Below, in pieces: positions 1-9,849 of a DNA stretch of 64,000 nucleotides. The stretch lies in assembly GCF_001729745.1 (NCBI RefSeq), contig NZ_CP017186.1:1302001-1366000 (forward strand), in the 5' to 3' direction. Within the stretch, counting starts at the first letter, position 1, and the number at the start of each line of letters is the position of its first letter. The notes below the pieces were generated by a model. That model was not told the origin of the DNA and made no database searches. It was given only the letters and a program-made list of their open reading frames with translations. This DNA is from Enterobacter hormaechei subsp. hoffmannii. Lineage in GTDB: Bacteria; Pseudomonadota; Gammaproteobacteria; Enterobacterales; Enterobacteriaceae. A program made the position numbers and the translations under genes.

Positions 1-377
1 CTCGCGGAGGCGGTGACCAGCTCAACCGGCACCTCACGGCTGGCCTGCGGATTCGCGGCGCGCAGGGCGGCAACGCGTTCAGCAACGGCTTTGTCCAGGT
101 CAGGATTACTGCCAGCCAGATTGCTGCCGCCGGAGGCCATTGGATTATACGGGCTTTCCGCAGTGGCGGAAGGGCGTCCCTGGAAGTAGCGCGGGTCCGT
201 AAAGTTTTGCCCAATCAGACGCGAGCCGCGGTTTTCACCGTTCTGGATAATCAGCGAGCCGTTGGCCTGGTCCTCAAACCACCACTGGCCCAGCGCGGTT
301 GTCATCAGCGGGTAAAGCCCGCCGGTAATCAGAGACAGCAGAATAAACAACAGTATAGCGGGACGTAACATCGTCAT
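1..377 (-). CDS. kdpC: KdpC, potassium-transporting ATPase subunit C (3' end outside window)
   Basis: KdpC is the small single-span subunit of the KdpFABC potassium pump in the inner membrane; it stabilises the complex and helps ATP use by KdpB. The reading frame opens with [20 protein letters not shown], a short hydrophobic N-terminal span, followed by the family-typical segments [34 protein letters not shown] and [10 protein letters not shown]. About 125 residues are visible of a protein of roughly 190; the rest lies beyond base 1. The start is ATG at 377, preceded by AAGGTGAA; an in-frame ATG at 371 is an alternative. It lies 12 bases after the kdpB stop, so it is the last visible gene of kdpFABC. 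No defect is visible. Confidence 0.95.
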   Translation of the reverse strand, partial: MTMLRPAILLFILLSLITGGLYPLMTTALGQWWFEDQANGSLIIQNGENRGSRLIGQNFTDPRYFQGRPSATAESPYNPMASGGSNLAGSNPDLDKAVAERVAALRAANPQASREVPVELVTASA

Positions 378-389
378 GAGATTCACCTT

Positions 390-2438
390 TTAAACCAGCC
401 CGAACAGCGTTAACAATATGTCGATAACCTTGATCCCAATAAAGGGCACCACCAGCCCACCCAGACCGTAAATCCACAGGTTACGGCGCAGCATGGCGGC
501 GGCCGTCAGTGGCTTATAGCTCACCCCTTTCAGCGCCAGAGGAATAAGAAAGACAATAATCAGCGCGTTGAAGATCACCGCGCTCAAAATGGCCGAGGCT
601 GGAGAGTGCAGGTGCATCACATTCAGGGCATTCAGCTGCGGATAGGTTGCCGCAAAGGCCGCCGGGATAATGGCGAAATACTTCGCCACGTCGTTGGCGA
701 TACTGAACGTGGTCAGCGAGCCGCGCGTCATCAGCATCTGCTTCCCGATATGCACCACTTCGATCAGCTTGGTCGGGTTCGAGTCGAGATCCACCATGTT
801 GCCCGCCTCTTTTGCCGCCTGGGTACCGGAGTTCATCGCCACCGCCACGTCGGCCTGCGCCAGCGCCGGGGCGTCGTTGGTGCCGTCGCCGGTCATCGCC
901 ACCAGACGACCTTCCGCCTGATACTGGCGAATGAGCGCCAGCTTCGCTTCCGGTGTCGCTTCGGAAAGGAAATCATCCACGCCCGCTTCGGCGGCAATGG
1001 CCGCCGCAGTCAGACGGTTATCCCCGGTGATCATCACCGTTTTAATGCCCATCTTACGCATCTGGGCGAAACGCTCTTTAATACCGCCTTTAACGATATC
1101 CTTCAGAGCGATAACCCCCAGAACGCTTGCACCTTCCGCCACCACCAGCGGGGTTGCCCCCTGACGCGCCACGCTTTCCACCAGGTGGTCGACTTCCGGA
1201 GGGAAATGTCCATTATTGGCTTCAATATGACGGCGAATGGCATCAACGGACCCTTTACGGATCATCCGGTCCTGAATGTTAATTCCACTCATGCGGGTTT
1301 GCGCCGTAAAGGGCACGAACGTGGCGTGCAGGCTTTGTACGTCGCGCTGGCGCAGGTTAAAGCGCTGCTTGGCGAGGATCACGATACTGCGACCTTCCGG
1401 CGTCTCATCGGCCAGCGAAGAAAGCTGTGCCGCGTCGGCCAGCGTTTTTTCATCCACGCCGGGAGCAGGTAAAAAGTCAGAGGCCTGACGATTACCCAGG
1501 GTGATGGTCCCGGTTTTATCCAGCAGCAGTACGTCTACGTCACCCGCCGCTTCAACGGCGCGTCCGCTGGTGGCGATGACGTTCGCGCCCAGCATACGGC
1601 TCATCCCCGCCACGCCAATCGCGGAAAGCAGGCCGCCGATAGTGGTGGGGATCAGACAGACCAGCAGGGCGATCAATACGGTGATGCTGACCGCTGTACC
1701 GCCGTAGGCGGAGAAGGGCCACAGGGTCGCCGTTGCCAGCAGGAACACAATGGTGAGCGCCACCAGCAGAATGGTCAGGGCGATCTCGTTCGGCGTTTTA
1801 CGACGCTGTGCGCCTTCCACCATGGCGATCATCCGGTCGAGAAAGGTTTCGCCCGGGTTAACGCTGCACTGGATCACCAGCCAGTCGGAAAGAATGCGCG
1901 TTCCGCCGGTAACTGAGGCGAAATCTCCGCCCGACTCACGGATCACGGGCGCGGATTCCCCGGTAATAGCGCTTTCGTCTACCGACGCGCCGCCCTCAAT
2001 TACCTCCCCGTCGCAGGGGATGATGTCCCCGGCTTCCACCAGCACCACGTCACCTTTGCGCAGTTCATCCGCCGGAACGTGGTCCATCTGCGCGCCGTAT
2101 TTAGGTTCGCGTAATTTGCGCGCAAAGGCGGTTTTTTTGACCCCTTTCAGACTGTTGGCCTGCGCCTTACTGCGGCCTTCCGCCAGCGCTTCGGCAAAGT
2201 TGGCGAACAGCACGGTAAACCACAGCCACAGGCTGATGGCGCCGGTAAAGGTTGCATTTCCTGAAAGGTGTCCCGTTCCCATGGCAATCGCCAATGCGGT
2301 GGTGAGTAAACTTCCAGTCCAGACAATAAACATCACCGGGTTGTGCCACTGCACTCGCGGGCTCAGTTTTTTTACCGCATCCATGAGGGCCTGACGAACT
2401 AACGTCGGTTCGAGCAGGGCCAGTTGTTTACGACTCAT
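390..2438 (-). CDS. kdpB: KdpB, potassium-transporting P-type ATPase catalytic subunit
   Basis: KdpB is the ATP-hydrolysing subunit of the KdpFABC K+ uptake complex in the inner membrane. The 682-residue product has the P-type ATPase signatures in order: the TGES actuator motif near residue 161, the DKTGTIT phosphorylation motif (catalytic Asp near 307), KGS in the nucleotide domain, and TGDNRLTA and [19 protein letters not shown] in the P domain. Hydrophobic spans lie near residues 35-80, 215-280 and at the C terminus. The length equals that of E. coli KdpB. It sits between kdpA (18 bases) and kdpC (12 bases) and is co-transcribed with them. Confidence 0.98.
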   Translation of the reverse strand: MSRKQLALLEPTLVRQALMDAVKKLSPRVQWHNPVMFIVWTGSLLTTALAIAMGTGHLSGNATFTGAISLWLWFTVLFANFAEALAEGRSKAQANSLKGVKKTAFARKLREPKYGAQMDHVPADELRKGDVVLVEAGDIIPCDGEVIEGGASVDESAITGESAPVIRESGGDFASVTGGTRILSDWLVIQCSVNPGETFLDRMIAMVEGAQRRKTPNEIALTILLVALTIVFLLATATLWPFSAYGGTAVSITVLIALLVCLIPTTIGGLLSAIGVAGMSRMLGANVIATSGRAVEAAGDVDVLLLDKTGTITLGNRQASDFLPAPGVDEKTLADAAQLSSLADETPEGRSIVILAKQRFNLRQRDVQSLHATFVPFTAQTRMSGINIQDRMIRKGSVDAIRRHIEANNGHFPPEVDHLVESVARQGATPLVVAEGASVLGVIALKDIVKGGIKERFAQMRKMGIKTVMITGDNRLTAAAIAAEAGVDDFLSEATPEAKLALIRQYQAEGRLVAMTGDGTNDAPALAQADVAVAMNSGTQAAKEAGNMVDLDSNPTKLIEVVHIGKQMLMTRGSLTTFSIANDVAKYFAIIPAAFAATYPQLNALNVMHLHSPASAILSAVIFNALIIVFLIPLALKGVSYKPLTAAAMLRRNLWIYGLGGLVVPFIGIKVIDILLTLFGLV

Positions 2439-2456
2439 GACAAATTCTCCGCAAAA

Positions 2457-4136
2457 TCAGCGTAAAGAGAGATATTCCGCAACCGGGCCTAACGCGAGGG
2501 CGGGGATAAAGGTCAAGGCACCTACCAGCAGAACGGTGCCAATCAGCAGGCCGACGAACAGCGCGCCGTGAGTCGGTAACGTACCGGTAGTGGTCGGCTG
2601 GATCTTCTTATTCACCAGTGTTCCGGCGATCGCCATGACGGGAATAATCACGCCGAAACGACCGAAGAACATGCAGAACGCCAGCAGACAGTTCCAGAAC
2701 GGTGAGTTGGCACTTAACCCTGCAAAGGCGCTGCCGTTGTTGTTTGCGGCAGACGAAACGGCGTAAAGCACTTCGCTAAAGCCGTGAATGCCCGGGTTAA
2801 AGATGCCGCTGCGCCCGGCGTCGGTCATCAGCGCCAGCGCGGTACCGAGCAGCACAAGGGCGGGGGTGACCAGGATTGCCAGCGCGGTTAATTTCATTTC
2901 GCGGACGTCGATTTTTTTGCCGAGATATTCCGGCGTGCGGCCGATCATCAGCCCGGCGATAAACACGGCGAGCAGAACGAACAACAGCATGCCGTACAGC
3001 CCCGAACCGACCCCACCGAAGACTACTTCGCCAATCTGCATCAGCCACATCGGGATCATGCCGCCAAGCGCAGTGAAAGAGTCGTGCATGGCGTTCACCG
3101 CCCCGCAGGAGGCCGCCGTGGTGACCACCGCATAGAGGCTGCTGGCAAGAATGCCGAAGCGGCTCTCTTTGCCTTCCAGGTTGATATTGCTGTTAGCCCC
3201 CAGCTGCATGAAGTGGCTGTTGCCGTTCCATTCGGCCCACATCACCAGTGCTACGCAGACCACGAAGATTAACGACATGGCCCACAGCAGCGTACGGCCC
3301 TGGCGGCGATCGTTAACCACATCGCCAAAGGCGAAGCAGAGCGCGGCGGGGATTAGGAAGATCGCCAGCATCTGTACAAAATTGGTTAATGCCGTTGGGT
3401 TTTCAAACGGATGCGATGAGTTGGCGTTGAAGAAGCCGCCCCCGTTGGTGCCCAGCATCTTGATTGCTTCCTGCGACGCCACTGGCCCCATTGGCAGGAG
3501 TTCCCTGCCCCCTTCAAGCGAGGTGTAAGGGGTATAAGGCAGCAGGTTTTGCAGAGTGCCTTGCTGTATAAAGAACAGGGCAATAATCAGCGCAACAGGC
3601 ACCAGGATCCAAAGGGTGATGCGCGTGACATCAACCCACGCGTTGCCGAGCGTGCTGACATTCTGACGGGCAAACGCGCGCGTCAGGGCGAAGATCACCG
3701 CGATACCGCTGGCTGCAGACAGAAAGTTTTGCACGGTTAACCCGGCCATCTGGCTGAAGTAGCTGAGCGTGGTTTCACCGGCGTAAGACTGCCAGTTGGT
3801 ATTGGTGACAAAGCTGACCGCCGTGTTCAGCGCCAGATGCCAGGATAAACCTGGTAACTGCTGCGGATTCAACGGCAAATTGCCCTGGAGCATGAGCAGC
3901 GTAAAGAGGGCAATAAGCCCCACGATATTCAGAAGCAGTATCGCCATCAGGTACTGGCCCCAGCTCATTTCCCGGTCGCTGATACCTGAAATGCGCCAGA
4001 GCACGTTTTCAATTTTTCGCGTACCCGGCAGTGGCACGTTGTTTATCAGCCGCGCCAGCGCTGTTCCCAGCGGCCTGGCGAGCACAAACAGCAGCAGTAA
4101 AAAGCTGGCAATAAGCAAAAACGCCTGAGCAGCCAT
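2457..4136 (-). CDS. kdpA: KdpA, potassium-transporting ATPase K+-binding subunit
   Basis: KdpA is the channel-like subunit of the Kdp pump and carries the K+ selectivity filter. The 559 residues are almost wholly hydrophobic, with about ten membrane spans, and include the filter-region loops [34 protein letters not shown] and [14 protein letters not shown] characteristic of this K+ transporter-like family. E. coli KdpA is 557 residues. Its ATG at 4136 uses the last A of the kdpF stop codon (TGATG), so translation is probably coupled to kdpF. There is no sign of a frameshift. Confidence 0.98.
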   Translation of the reverse strand: MAAQAFLLIASFLLLLFVLARPLGTALARLINNVPLPGTRKIENVLWRISGISDREMSWGQYLMAILLLNIVGLIALFTLLMLQGNLPLNPQQLPGLSWHLALNTAVSFVTNTNWQSYAGETTLSYFSQMAGLTVQNFLSAASGIAVIFALTRAFARQNVSTLGNAWVDVTRITLWILVPVALIIALFFIQQGTLQNLLPYTPYTSLEGGRELLPMGPVASQEAIKMLGTNGGGFFNANSSHPFENPTALTNFVQMLAIFLIPAALCFAFGDVVNDRRQGRTLLWAMSLIFVVCVALVMWAEWNGNSHFMQLGANSNINLEGKESRFGILASSLYAVVTTAASCGAVNAMHDSFTALGGMIPMWLMQIGEVVFGGVGSGLYGMLLFVLLAVFIAGLMIGRTPEYLGKKIDVREMKLTALAILVTPALVLLGTALALMTDAGRSGIFNPGIHGFSEVLYAVSSAANNNGSAFAGLSANSPFWNCLLAFCMFFGRFGVIIPVMAIAGTLVNKKIQPTTTGTLPTHGALFVGLLIGTVLLVGALTFIPALALGPVAEYLSLR

Positions 4137-4225
4137 CAGAATGCCTCCGCATTAATCAGGGCATAAATCAGATAACCCAATAACAGGAACACCAGCACGA
4201 TGCCGGCAATCAGACCTGCACTCAC
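4136..4225 (-). CDS. kdpF: KdpF, small membrane subunit of the Kdp pump
   Basis: This 29-residue ORF ([20 protein letters not shown], then YALINAEAF) is a single hydrophobic span nearly identical to E. coli KdpF, the small stabilising subunit of KdpFABC. The start is GTG at 4225, preceded at close range by a strong purine-rich ribosome site (GGAGGTGGAG). The stop overlaps the kdpA start by one base. It is the first gene of the kdp operon. Confidence 0.95.
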   Translation of the reverse strand: MSAGLIAGIVLVFLLLGYLIYALINAEAF

Positions 4226-4305
4226 ACTCCACCTCCGGGTGACTTTTGTTGTTGTACAAACGGTAGGATTTGTGGCGCAAAGATTTCGCAAAAATCAGAA
4301 GGGCA

Positions 4306-4327
4306 GGTGTAAAAAAAGTATAAAAAT
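4306..4327 (-). promoter_or_regulatory. Candidate KdpE operator of kdpFABC
   Basis: Read on the minus strand, this T-rich block (ATTTTTATACTTTTTTTACA at its core) lies about 80 bases before kdpF and closely resembles the KdpE-binding stretch described upstream of E. coli kdpFABC. The kdpDE sensor-regulator genes would lie beyond kdpC, outside the window. The rest of 4226-4535 is AT-rich, with no gene on either strand; it holds the divergent control regions of kdp and ybfA. Confidence 0.6.
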
Positions 4328-4535
4328 GGGAAAGACCACAATTTAACTATTGTTAAGTAAACTGTTAACTTTTTTGTAACTTAATTACAGGCGTGAATGT
4401 AAATATTCACGAAATGGATGAAAATAAGTGGTCGGATGAGTAGTAAAATTACAAACAAAGCGGTATTATTTTAACCAGGTCACAGATTTCACATTTTCCG
4501 GAGACGGTTTCCGGCCAACTACAGGGGAGAAAAAT

Positions 4536-4742
4536 ATGGATCTTTATAAAGAGTATCCGGCTCATATCGTGTTCATGCGTCGCACTTTCGCCGTAGTGGC
4601 TGGCGTGCTGGCCCTGCCGGTGATGCTGTTCTGGAAAGATCGCGCACGTTTTTACAGCTATCTGCACCGCGTCTGGGCGAAAACCAGCGAAAAGCCGGTG
4701 TGGATGGATCAGGCCGAGAAAGCAACCTGCGATTTCTACTGA
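4536..4742 (+). CDS. ybfA: YbfA, conserved small inner-membrane protein of unknown function
   Basis: The 68-residue product is a close match to E. coli YbfA (same length, shared core [17 protein letters not shown] and ending EKATCDFY). It has one hydrophobic span (about residues 15-31) followed by a basic stretch and a hydrophilic tail. Its biochemical role is unknown. It lies divergently next to kdpF, the same neighbourhood as in E. coli. The ATG at 4536 follows an AGGGGAG ribosome site, and a strong terminator follows 22 bases after the stop. Confidence 0.93.
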   Translation: MDLYKEYPAHIVFMRRTFAVVAGVLALPVMLFWKDRARFYSYLHRVWAKTSEKPVWMDQAEKATCDFY

Positions 4743-4764
4743 TACGGTGTGACATCGTAGCCAT

Positions 4765-4799
4765 AAAAAAACCGCCTACAGCAAAGTGGCGGTTTTTTT
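4765..4799 (+). terminator. Rho-independent terminator of ybfA
   Basis: A-run, stem ACCGCC / GGCGGT with an 11-base loop, then a run of seven T. The flanking A-run makes it potentially bidirectional. Confidence 0.9.
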
Positions 4800-4924
4800 G
4801 TCCCTCGGGATTCGCGGTCCGTTGGGTAATCTTGCAGCCCCTACCCGGGATTTTTATCATACCCTTCTTTAAAAAGTTCGCAATCCACTTCACCTTTATA
4901 AATTCCTAATTTTACTGAAATAAC

Positions 4925-4953
4925 TTACTTTTGGCGTTGGTGTTAATTATGAT
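4925..4953 (+). promoter_or_regulatory. Candidate sigma-70 promoter of the small transcription unit
   Basis: TTACTT (4925-4930) and TATGAT (4948-4953) are separated by exactly 17 bases. A transcript starting near 4960 would run through two hairpins and a 35-codon ORF to the terminator at 5215-5239, making a unit of about 280 nt. No other gene lies between ybfA and phr. Confidence 0.5.
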
Positions 4954-5024
4954 GCCACATCCCTTTCCGCCATCTCGCAAATGGGCATCGGTCCTGGGAA
5001 AGGTGTATCCATAGCCGTAAAGCA

Positions 5025-5077
5025 GCCCGCCTACCCGGGCTTGTGTCCACCGATTTATCACCGGTGGTGATAGGTGG
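5025..5077 (+). promoter_or_regulatory. Structured leader ahead of a 35-codon ORF
   Basis: Two hairpins are visible. The first is GCCCG / CGGGC (5025-5040). The second is a perfect 7-bp stem TATCACC / GGTGATA (5056-5062 with 5066-5072, loop GGT), extended outward by CCACC (5047-5051) pairing with GGTGG (5073-5077). They lie 25-80 bases before the GTG start at 5103. I do not recognise it as any known riboswitch class; it could be a leader controlling the small ORF or part of an sRNA. Confidence 0.4.
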
Positions 5078-5102
5078 AGCGGTTAGCAGCAGGGACCGCA
5101 TA

Positions 5103-5210
5103 GTGAAACGCTATTTATGCATCGCGTTCATTGTCGCCAGCGCACTCGTTGTAAAGAGTGATAAACCGGATGTGTTTAATGCCTTTACCCCGATAGCGCA
5201 GGACAAGTAG
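5103..5210 (+). CDS. Unrecognised 35-residue ORF with a hydrophobic N terminus
   Basis: A GTG-initiated ORF encodes MKRYLCIAFIVASALVV followed by KSDKPDVFNAFTPIAQDK. An AGGGA ribosome site lies 8-9 bases before the start. A short positive N terminus and a hydrophobic stretch (residues 4-17) suggest a small membrane protein or a secretion signal; the C-terminal half is polar. The ORF is bracketed by a plausible promoter (4925-4953), structured leader and strong terminator (5215-5239), which favours a real unit. I do not recognise the protein: it does not look like Hok, Ldr, Ibs, TisB or DinQ toxins. It may be non-coding and merely part of an sRNA. Confidence 0.45.
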   Translation: MKRYLCIAFIVASALVVKSDKPDVFNAFTPIAQDK

Positions 5211-5214
5211 CGTT

Positions 5215-5239
5215 AAGGCCGCCTCGGGCGGCCTTTTTT
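5215..5239 (+). terminator. Rho-independent terminator after the 35-codon ORF
   Basis: Perfect 9-bp stem AAGGCCGCC / GGCGGCCTT with loop TCG, followed by T residues. Confidence 0.9.
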
Positions 5240-5340
5240 ATTTCATCCCGTCTACACTTCATGGCAAAGTAGTTCAATGCATGCCTTTTTCCTTTTACGG
5301 CATGCCCTTACGGACATAATGGACAATTGCCTGGAGTTTT

Positions 5341-6753
5341 ATGCCCACCCATCTGGTTTGGTTTCGCGCGGATTTACGCATTCACGACAACTTCGCTCTC
5401 GCGGCCGCCTGCCGCGCTAAAGACGCGAATGTGCTGGCCCTGTTTATCGCCACGCCTGAACAGTGGCGGCAGCATGACATGGCGCCCCGGCAAGCGGCAT
5501 TACTCAGCGCGTATCTGAATGACCTGCAACATTCACTGGCCGAAAAAGGCATTCCGCTGATCTATAAAGAGGCCCATGATTTTGCCGCACAGCTTGAGAT
5601 GGTGCAGGCAATCTGTAAGCAGCACGCGGTAACGCGTCTTTTTTACAACTACCAGTATGAATTTAACGAGCAGCAGCGGGAGCGTCAGCTGCAGAAAAAC
5701 CTTACGGGCGTGGTCTGTGAAGGCTTTGATGACAGCGTGATGCTCGCACCGGGCAGCGTGATGACCGGCAGTCACGAGATGTATAAAGTTTTCACGCCAT
5801 TTAAAAATGCTTTTATCAAACGCCTGAAAGAGGGGCTGCCAGAATGCGTTCCCGCCCCGGCCATAAGAGGGGAAACGATAACGGATCTGCAGGACATCAG
5901 GCTGAATTATCCCCAGCAGTCGTTTGATGAAACGGTATTCCCCGCCAGCGAGAAAGCGGCTATCGCCCGCTTGCGTCAGTTCTGCGCGCAGGGGGCGGCG
6001 GATTACGAGGCGCGGCGGGATTTTCCAGCGATTGAAGGCACCAGCCGCCTGTCGGCCTGTTTAGCGCTGGGCGCGCTCTCCCCGCGCCAGTGCTTACATC
6101 GGCTACTGGCGGAACAGCCTCAGGCGTTAGACGGGGGGGCGGGCGCAGTGTGGCTGAACGAACTGATCTGGCGTGAGTTTTATCGCCATCTGATGACGTA
6201 TCATCCTGATTTATGTAAACATCGCCCCTTCATTCGTTGGACCGATAAGGTACAGTGGCAGTCGAATGAGAAGCTGCTTAAGGCATGGCAGCATGGGCTC
6301 ACCGGCTTCCCGATTGTTGATGCGGCTATGCGGCAGCTCAATGAAACCGGGTGGATGCATAACCGTCTGCGTATGATTACCGCCAGCTTCCTGGTGAAGG
6401 ATCTGCTTATCGACTGGCGAACCGGAGAGCGTTATTTTATCTCTCAGCTGATCGATGGCGATCTGGCGGCGAATAACGGCGGCTGGCAGTGGGCGGCCTC
6501 CACCGGCACGGATGCGGCTCCCTATTTTCGGATCTTTAATCCGACCACGCAGGGACAACGATTTGACGTCGACGGCGAGTTTATCCGTCGCTGGCTGCCT
6601 GAACTTAAGGATGTCCCCGCCAAAGCCATTCATGAACCCTGGGCATGGGCGGATAAACAGCGTGTTACCCTGAACTATCCCCGTCCCATTGTCGACCATA
6701 AACAGGCGCGCGTCGCCACGCTGGCGGCGTACGAAACCGCCCGAAAAGTTTGA
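5341..6753 (+). CDS. phr: Deoxyribodipyrimidine photolyase (CPD photolyase, class I)
   Basis: This flavoenzyme uses blue light to split cyclobutane pyrimidine dimers. The 470 residues (E. coli 472) show the N-terminal antenna domain (HLVWFRADLRIHDNFAL, residues 3-19) and the C-terminal FAD domain with NELIWREFYRHLM, GFPIVDAAMRQLNETGWMHN and DLAANNGGWQWAASTGTDAAPYFRIFNP around residues 375-402, containing the conserved Trp and Asn residues next to the flavin. The ATG at 5341 is preceded by TGGAG. It is followed 10 bases later by ybgI. The E. coli neighbours ybgA (upstream) and dtpD (downstream) are absent here. Confidence 0.97.
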   Translation: MPTHLVWFRADLRIHDNFALAAACRAKDANVLALFIATPEQWRQHDMAPRQAALLSAYLNDLQHSLAEKGIPLIYKEAHDFAAQLEMVQAICKQHAVTRLFYNYQYEFNEQQRERQLQKNLTGVVCEGFDDSVMLAPGSVMTGSHEMYKVFTPFKNAFIKRLKEGLPECVPAPAIRGETITDLQDIRLNYPQQSFDETVFPASEKAAIARLRQFCAQGAADYEARRDFPAIEGTSRLSACLALGALSPRQCLHRLLAEQPQALDGGAGAVWLNELIWREFYRHLMTYHPDLCKHRPFIRWTDKVQWQSNEKLLKAWQHGLTGFPIVDAAMRQLNETGWMHNRLRMITASFLVKDLLIDWRTGERYFISQLIDGDLAANNGGWQWAASTGTDAAPYFRIFNPTTQGQRFDVDGEFIRRWLPELKDVPAKAIHEPWAWADKQRVTLNYPRPIVDHKQARVATLAAYETARKV

Positions 6754-6763
6754 GAGAATGATG

Positions 6764-7507
6764 ATGAAAAACAGTGAACTGGAACGCCTGATTAACGAAA
6801 AACTCAACACGGCCTCGTTTAGCGACTACGGTCCGAATGGCTTGCAGGTGGAGGGTCGCGAGACGGTGCAAAAAATCATCACCGGCGTAACGGCAAGCCA
6901 GGCGCTGCTGGATGAGGCTGTGCGTCAGGAAGCCGACGCGGTAATTGTCCATCACGGTTATTTCTGGAAAAACGAATCACCGATTATTCGCGGCATGAAG
7001 CGCAACCGTCTCAAAACGCTGCTGGCGAATGACATCAACCTGTACGGCTATCACCTGCCGCTCGATGCGCATCCTGAACTGGGGAATAACGTTCAGCTTG
7101 CGCAGCTGCTGGGGATAACCGTGATGGGCGAAATTGAACCCCTGGTGCCGTGGGGTGAACTGTCGATGCCGGTTCCGGGTCTGGAGCTGGCATCGTGGAT
7201 CGAAGCACGCCTGGGGCGTCGTCCGCTGTGGTGCGGCGACACCGGGCCGGATACCGTGAAGCGCGTGGCATGGTGCACCGGCGGCGGCCAGGGCTTTATT
7301 GATAGCGCGGCGCGTTTCGGTGTCGACGCCTTCATTACCGGCGAGGTTTCCGAGCAGACCATTCACTCTGCCCGTGAACAAGGCCTGCATTTTTACGCGG
7401 CAGGCCATCACGCCACCGAGCGTGGCGGCATCCGCGCCCTCAGCGAGTGGCTGACGGAAAATACCGATCTGGATGTGACGTTTATTGATATCCCTAATCC
7501 GGCCTGA
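6764..7507 (+). CDS. ybgI: YbgI, NIF3-family dinuclear metal-binding protein
   Basis: A 247-residue NIF3-like protein, equal in length and nearly identical to E. coli YbgI, which forms a toroidal hexamer with a two-metal site. Family motifs include DAVIVHHGYFWK (metal-binding His pair, about residues 59-70), GYHLPLDAHPELGNN (93-107) and HFYAAGHHATERGG near the C terminus. The exact substrate is unknown; a cyclohydrolase-like hydrolase has been suggested. Three in-frame ATGs lie in tandem (6758, 6761, 6764); 6764 is chosen by match to the E. coli N terminus MKNTELEQL. It is 10 bases after phr and 14 before pxpB, suggesting co-transcription. Confidence 0.95.
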   Translation: MKNSELERLINEKLNTASFSDYGPNGLQVEGRETVQKIITGVTASQALLDEAVRQEADAVIVHHGYFWKNESPIIRGMKRNRLKTLLANDINLYGYHLPLDAHPELGNNVQLAQLLGITVMGEIEPLVPWGELSMPVPGLELASWIEARLGRRPLWCGDTGPDTVKRVAWCTGGGQGFIDSAARFGVDAFITGEVSEQTIHSAREQGLHFYAAGHHATERGGIRALSEWLTENTDLDVTFIDIPNPA

Positions 7508-7521
7508 TGAGAGGTAGTTAA

Positions 7522-8178
7522 GTGCAGCGAGCGCGTTGTTATCTTTTGGGTGAAACCGCAGTGGTTCTAGAACTTGAGCCTCCGGTGACGCTTGCCACGC
7601 AAAAGCGTATCTGGCGTCTGGCTCAACGACTGCCCGAGCTACCTGGCGTGGTTGAAGCTATTCCGGGTATGAATAATATCACCGTGGTGCTGCGTGATCC
7701 GCACACGGGGGCGCTGGATGCCATTGAGCGTCTGCAACGCTGGTGGGAGGAGAGCGAGGCGCTGGAGCCGGAATCGCGGACGATTGAGATCCCGGTTGTC
7801 TATGGCGGCAAGGGAGGCCCCGACCTTGGCGTCGTGGCCGAGCACTGTGGATTAACGGAGAAGCAGGTTGTGGAGCTGCATAGCTCAGTCGACTATGTTG
7901 TCTGGTTTTTGGGATTTCAGCCGGGTTTCCCCTATCTGGGCGGGTTATCGCCCCAGTTGCATACGCCGCGCCGGGCTGAGCCGCGCCTGAGCGTACCGGC
8001 GGGCAGCGTGGCGATTGGTGGCGAACAGACGGGAATTTATCCGCTCGCCTCGCCGGGAGGCTGGCAGCTTATCGGGCACACATCCACGCCGTTATTTGAA
8101 CCTGGCCAGGACGCACCCATACTCCTGCGTCCGGGGGATACCCTGCGCTTTATCCCGCAAAAGGAGGGGATATGTTAA
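7522..8178 (+). CDS. pxpB: PxpB, 5-oxoprolinase subunit B (KipI family)
   Basis: PxpB, with PxpA and PxpC, forms the ATP-dependent prokaryotic 5-oxoprolinase that opens the 5-oxoproline ring to glutamate. The 218-residue protein (formerly YbgJ) shows the KipI / allophanate-hydrolase-subunit-1 signatures [35 protein letters not shown] and [20 protein letters not shown]. Translation starts at GTG 7522, preceded by GAGAGG. Its end overlaps the pxpC start by seven bases, so the subunits are probably translationally coupled. Confidence 0.95.
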   Translation: MQRARCYLLGETAVVLELEPPVTLATQKRIWRLAQRLPELPGVVEAIPGMNNITVVLRDPHTGALDAIERLQRWWEESEALEPESRTIEIPVVYGGKGGPDLGVVAEHCGLTEKQVVELHSSVDYVVWFLGFQPGFPYLGGLSPQLHTPRRAEPRLSVPAGSVAIGGEQTGIYPLASPGGWQLIGHTSTPLFEPGQDAPILLRPGDTLRFIPQKEGIC

Positions 8179-9104
8179 CGCTTATTCGCGCAGGGCTTTA
8201 CACCTCGGTACAGGATGCCGGGCGCTTTGGCCTGCGTCAGTCGGGCGTGAGCTACTGCGGTGCGCTTGATCGTCCCTCGCTGGAGATTGCCAACCTGCTG
8301 GTAGGCAACGCCGGCAGCACGGCGGCGTTAGAAATTACGCTGGGTCAGTGCGTGATTGAGTTTGGTCAGGAAACCTGGTTTGCCTTAACCGGCGCGGGCT
8401 GTGACGCGACGCTGGACGGCAAAGCGGTGTGGACCGGCTGGCGCCTGCGGGCGAAAGCCGGACAGCGTCTGACGCTCAAGCGTCCTCTGCACGGCGTGCG
8501 CAGCTATCTTGCGGTGGCGGGAGGTATCGACGTGCCGGAGGTGCTGGGCTCATCCAGCACCGACCAGAAAGCGGGAATGGGCGGACATGAAGGACGGCTG
8601 CTGCGCGACGGCGATCGCCTGGCGATTAAGCCATCAGCGCGCCATTTCACCACCACGCAGGGCGTGAAGCAGCTGTTGTGGGGGAACCTGATCCGCGCCC
8701 TGCCGGGGCCGGAATATCATGAGTTCGATGAGGCCTCAAAAGAGTCTTTCTGGCGCTCGCCATGGAAGATCAGCCCGCAGAGTAACCGCATGGGTTACCG
8801 GCTTCAGGGCCAGCCGCTGACCCGCACGACTGACCGGGAGCTGCTTTCCCATGGTCTGTTGCCGGGGGTGATTCAGGTGCCGGGCAACGGACAGCCCATC
8901 GTACTGATGAACGATGCGCAAACCACGGGAGGATATCCGCGTATTGCCTGCATTATTGAAGCGGATCGCTACCATCTGGCGCAAATTCCTCTCGGTCAGC
9001 CAATTCATTTTGTGCAGTGTTCGCTGGAGGAGGCGCTGAAAGCCCGTCAGGATCAGCAGCGTTATCTCGAACAGCTGGCGTGGAGACTCGATGGTAAAGA
9101 TTGA
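8172..9104 (+). CDS. pxpC: PxpC, 5-oxoprolinase subunit C (KipA / biotin-dependent carboxyltransferase-like)
   Basis: The 310-residue partner of PxpB (formerly YbgK) has the allophanate-hydrolase-subunit-2 fold signatures: [26 protein letters not shown] at residues 7-32, [15 protein letters not shown] and [17 protein letters not shown]. With PxpA and PxpB it hydrolyses 5-oxoproline using ATP. The ATG at 8172 lies inside the end of pxpB behind AGGAGGGG. It overlaps pxpA by 14 bases. Confidence 0.95.
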   Translation: MLTLIRAGLYTSVQDAGRFGLRQSGVSYCGALDRPSLEIANLLVGNAGSTAALEITLGQCVIEFGQETWFALTGAGCDATLDGKAVWTGWRLRAKAGQRLTLKRPLHGVRSYLAVAGGIDVPEVLGSSSTDQKAGMGGHEGRLLRDGDRLAIKPSARHFTTTQGVKQLLWGNLIRALPGPEYHEFDEASKESFWRSPWKISPQSNRMGYRLQGQPLTRTTDRELLSHGLLPGVIQVPGNGQPIVLMNDAQTTGGYPRIACIIEADRYHLAQIPLGQPIHFVQCSLEEALKARQDQQRYLEQLAWRLDGKD

Positions 9105-9831
9105 TTTAAACGCCGATCTGGGGGAGGGCAGCAGCGCCGATGCGGCGCTGATGACGCTGGTCTCCTCGGTGAACATCGCCTGTGGGTTTCATGCCGGCGA
9201 TGCGCAGACCATGCTGGCGAGCGTGCGCAATGCCATGAAAAATGGCGTGGCGATAGGCGCTCACCCCAGCTTTCCGGACCGGGAAAACTTTGGTCGCACG
9301 GCGATGGATCTGCCGCCTGAGACGGTTTACGCGCAAATGCTCTACCAGATCGGCGCCCTGGAGGCGATAGTGCGCGCTGAGAAGGGCGTGTTGCGTCACG
9401 TCAAGCCGCACGGCATGCTCTATAACCAGGCAGCGAAAGATCCGGCGCTGGCAGACGCCATTGCCCGCGCGGTACGGGACTGCAATCCGCGTCTGATTCT
9501 GGTTGGCCTGGCGGGCAGCGAGCTTATCCGTGCCGGCGAACGGCTGGGGCTGATTACGCGGCAGGAAGTGTTTGCCGATCGGGGATACCTGCCGGACGGC
9601 AGCCTGGTTCCGCGTACGCAGGCCGGTGCGCTGATCACCGACGAAGGTAAAGCGCTGGCGCAGACGCTGGAGATGGTGCGCTTCGGGCGAGTAACCTCAA
9701 CGGAGGGTACAACGGCAAACGTTCAGGCTGATACGGTATGCTTACACGGTGACGGCGAGCATGCGCTCCAGTTTGCGCGACGCCTGCGGGCGGCGTTCTC
9801 GGAAGAGGGCATTGTTGTCAGCGCAGAATAA
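9091..9831 (+). CDS. pxpA: PxpA, 5-oxoprolinase subunit A (LamB/YcsF family)
   Basis: The 246-residue LamB/YcsF-family subunit of 5-oxoprolinase (formerly YbgL). Diagnostic motifs: [18 protein letters not shown] at the N terminus, [14 protein letters not shown] (residues 28-41), [16 protein letters not shown] and [10 protein letters not shown], the family's metal- and substrate-site loops. The gene overlaps pxpC and is followed 18 bases later by nei. The compact order pxpB-C-A matches E. coli. Confidence 0.95.
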   Translation: MVKIDLNADLGEGSSADAALMTLVSSVNIACGFHAGDAQTMLASVRNAMKNGVAIGAHPSFPDRENFGRTAMDLPPETVYAQMLYQIGALEAIVRAEKGVLRHVKPHGMLYNQAAKDPALADAIARAVRDCNPRLILVGLAGSELIRAGERLGLITRQEVFADRGYLPDGSLVPRTQAGALITDEGKALAQTLEMVRFGRVTSTEGTTANVQADTVCLHGDGEHALQFARRLRAAFSEEGIVVSAE

Positions 9832-9849
9832 TCATGAAAGGACAATAAC

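Noticed and set aside
606-1472. 288-codon frame antisense to kdpB
   Set aside because: His/Arg/Gln-rich composition typical of reverse-strand shadows; kdpB is certain.
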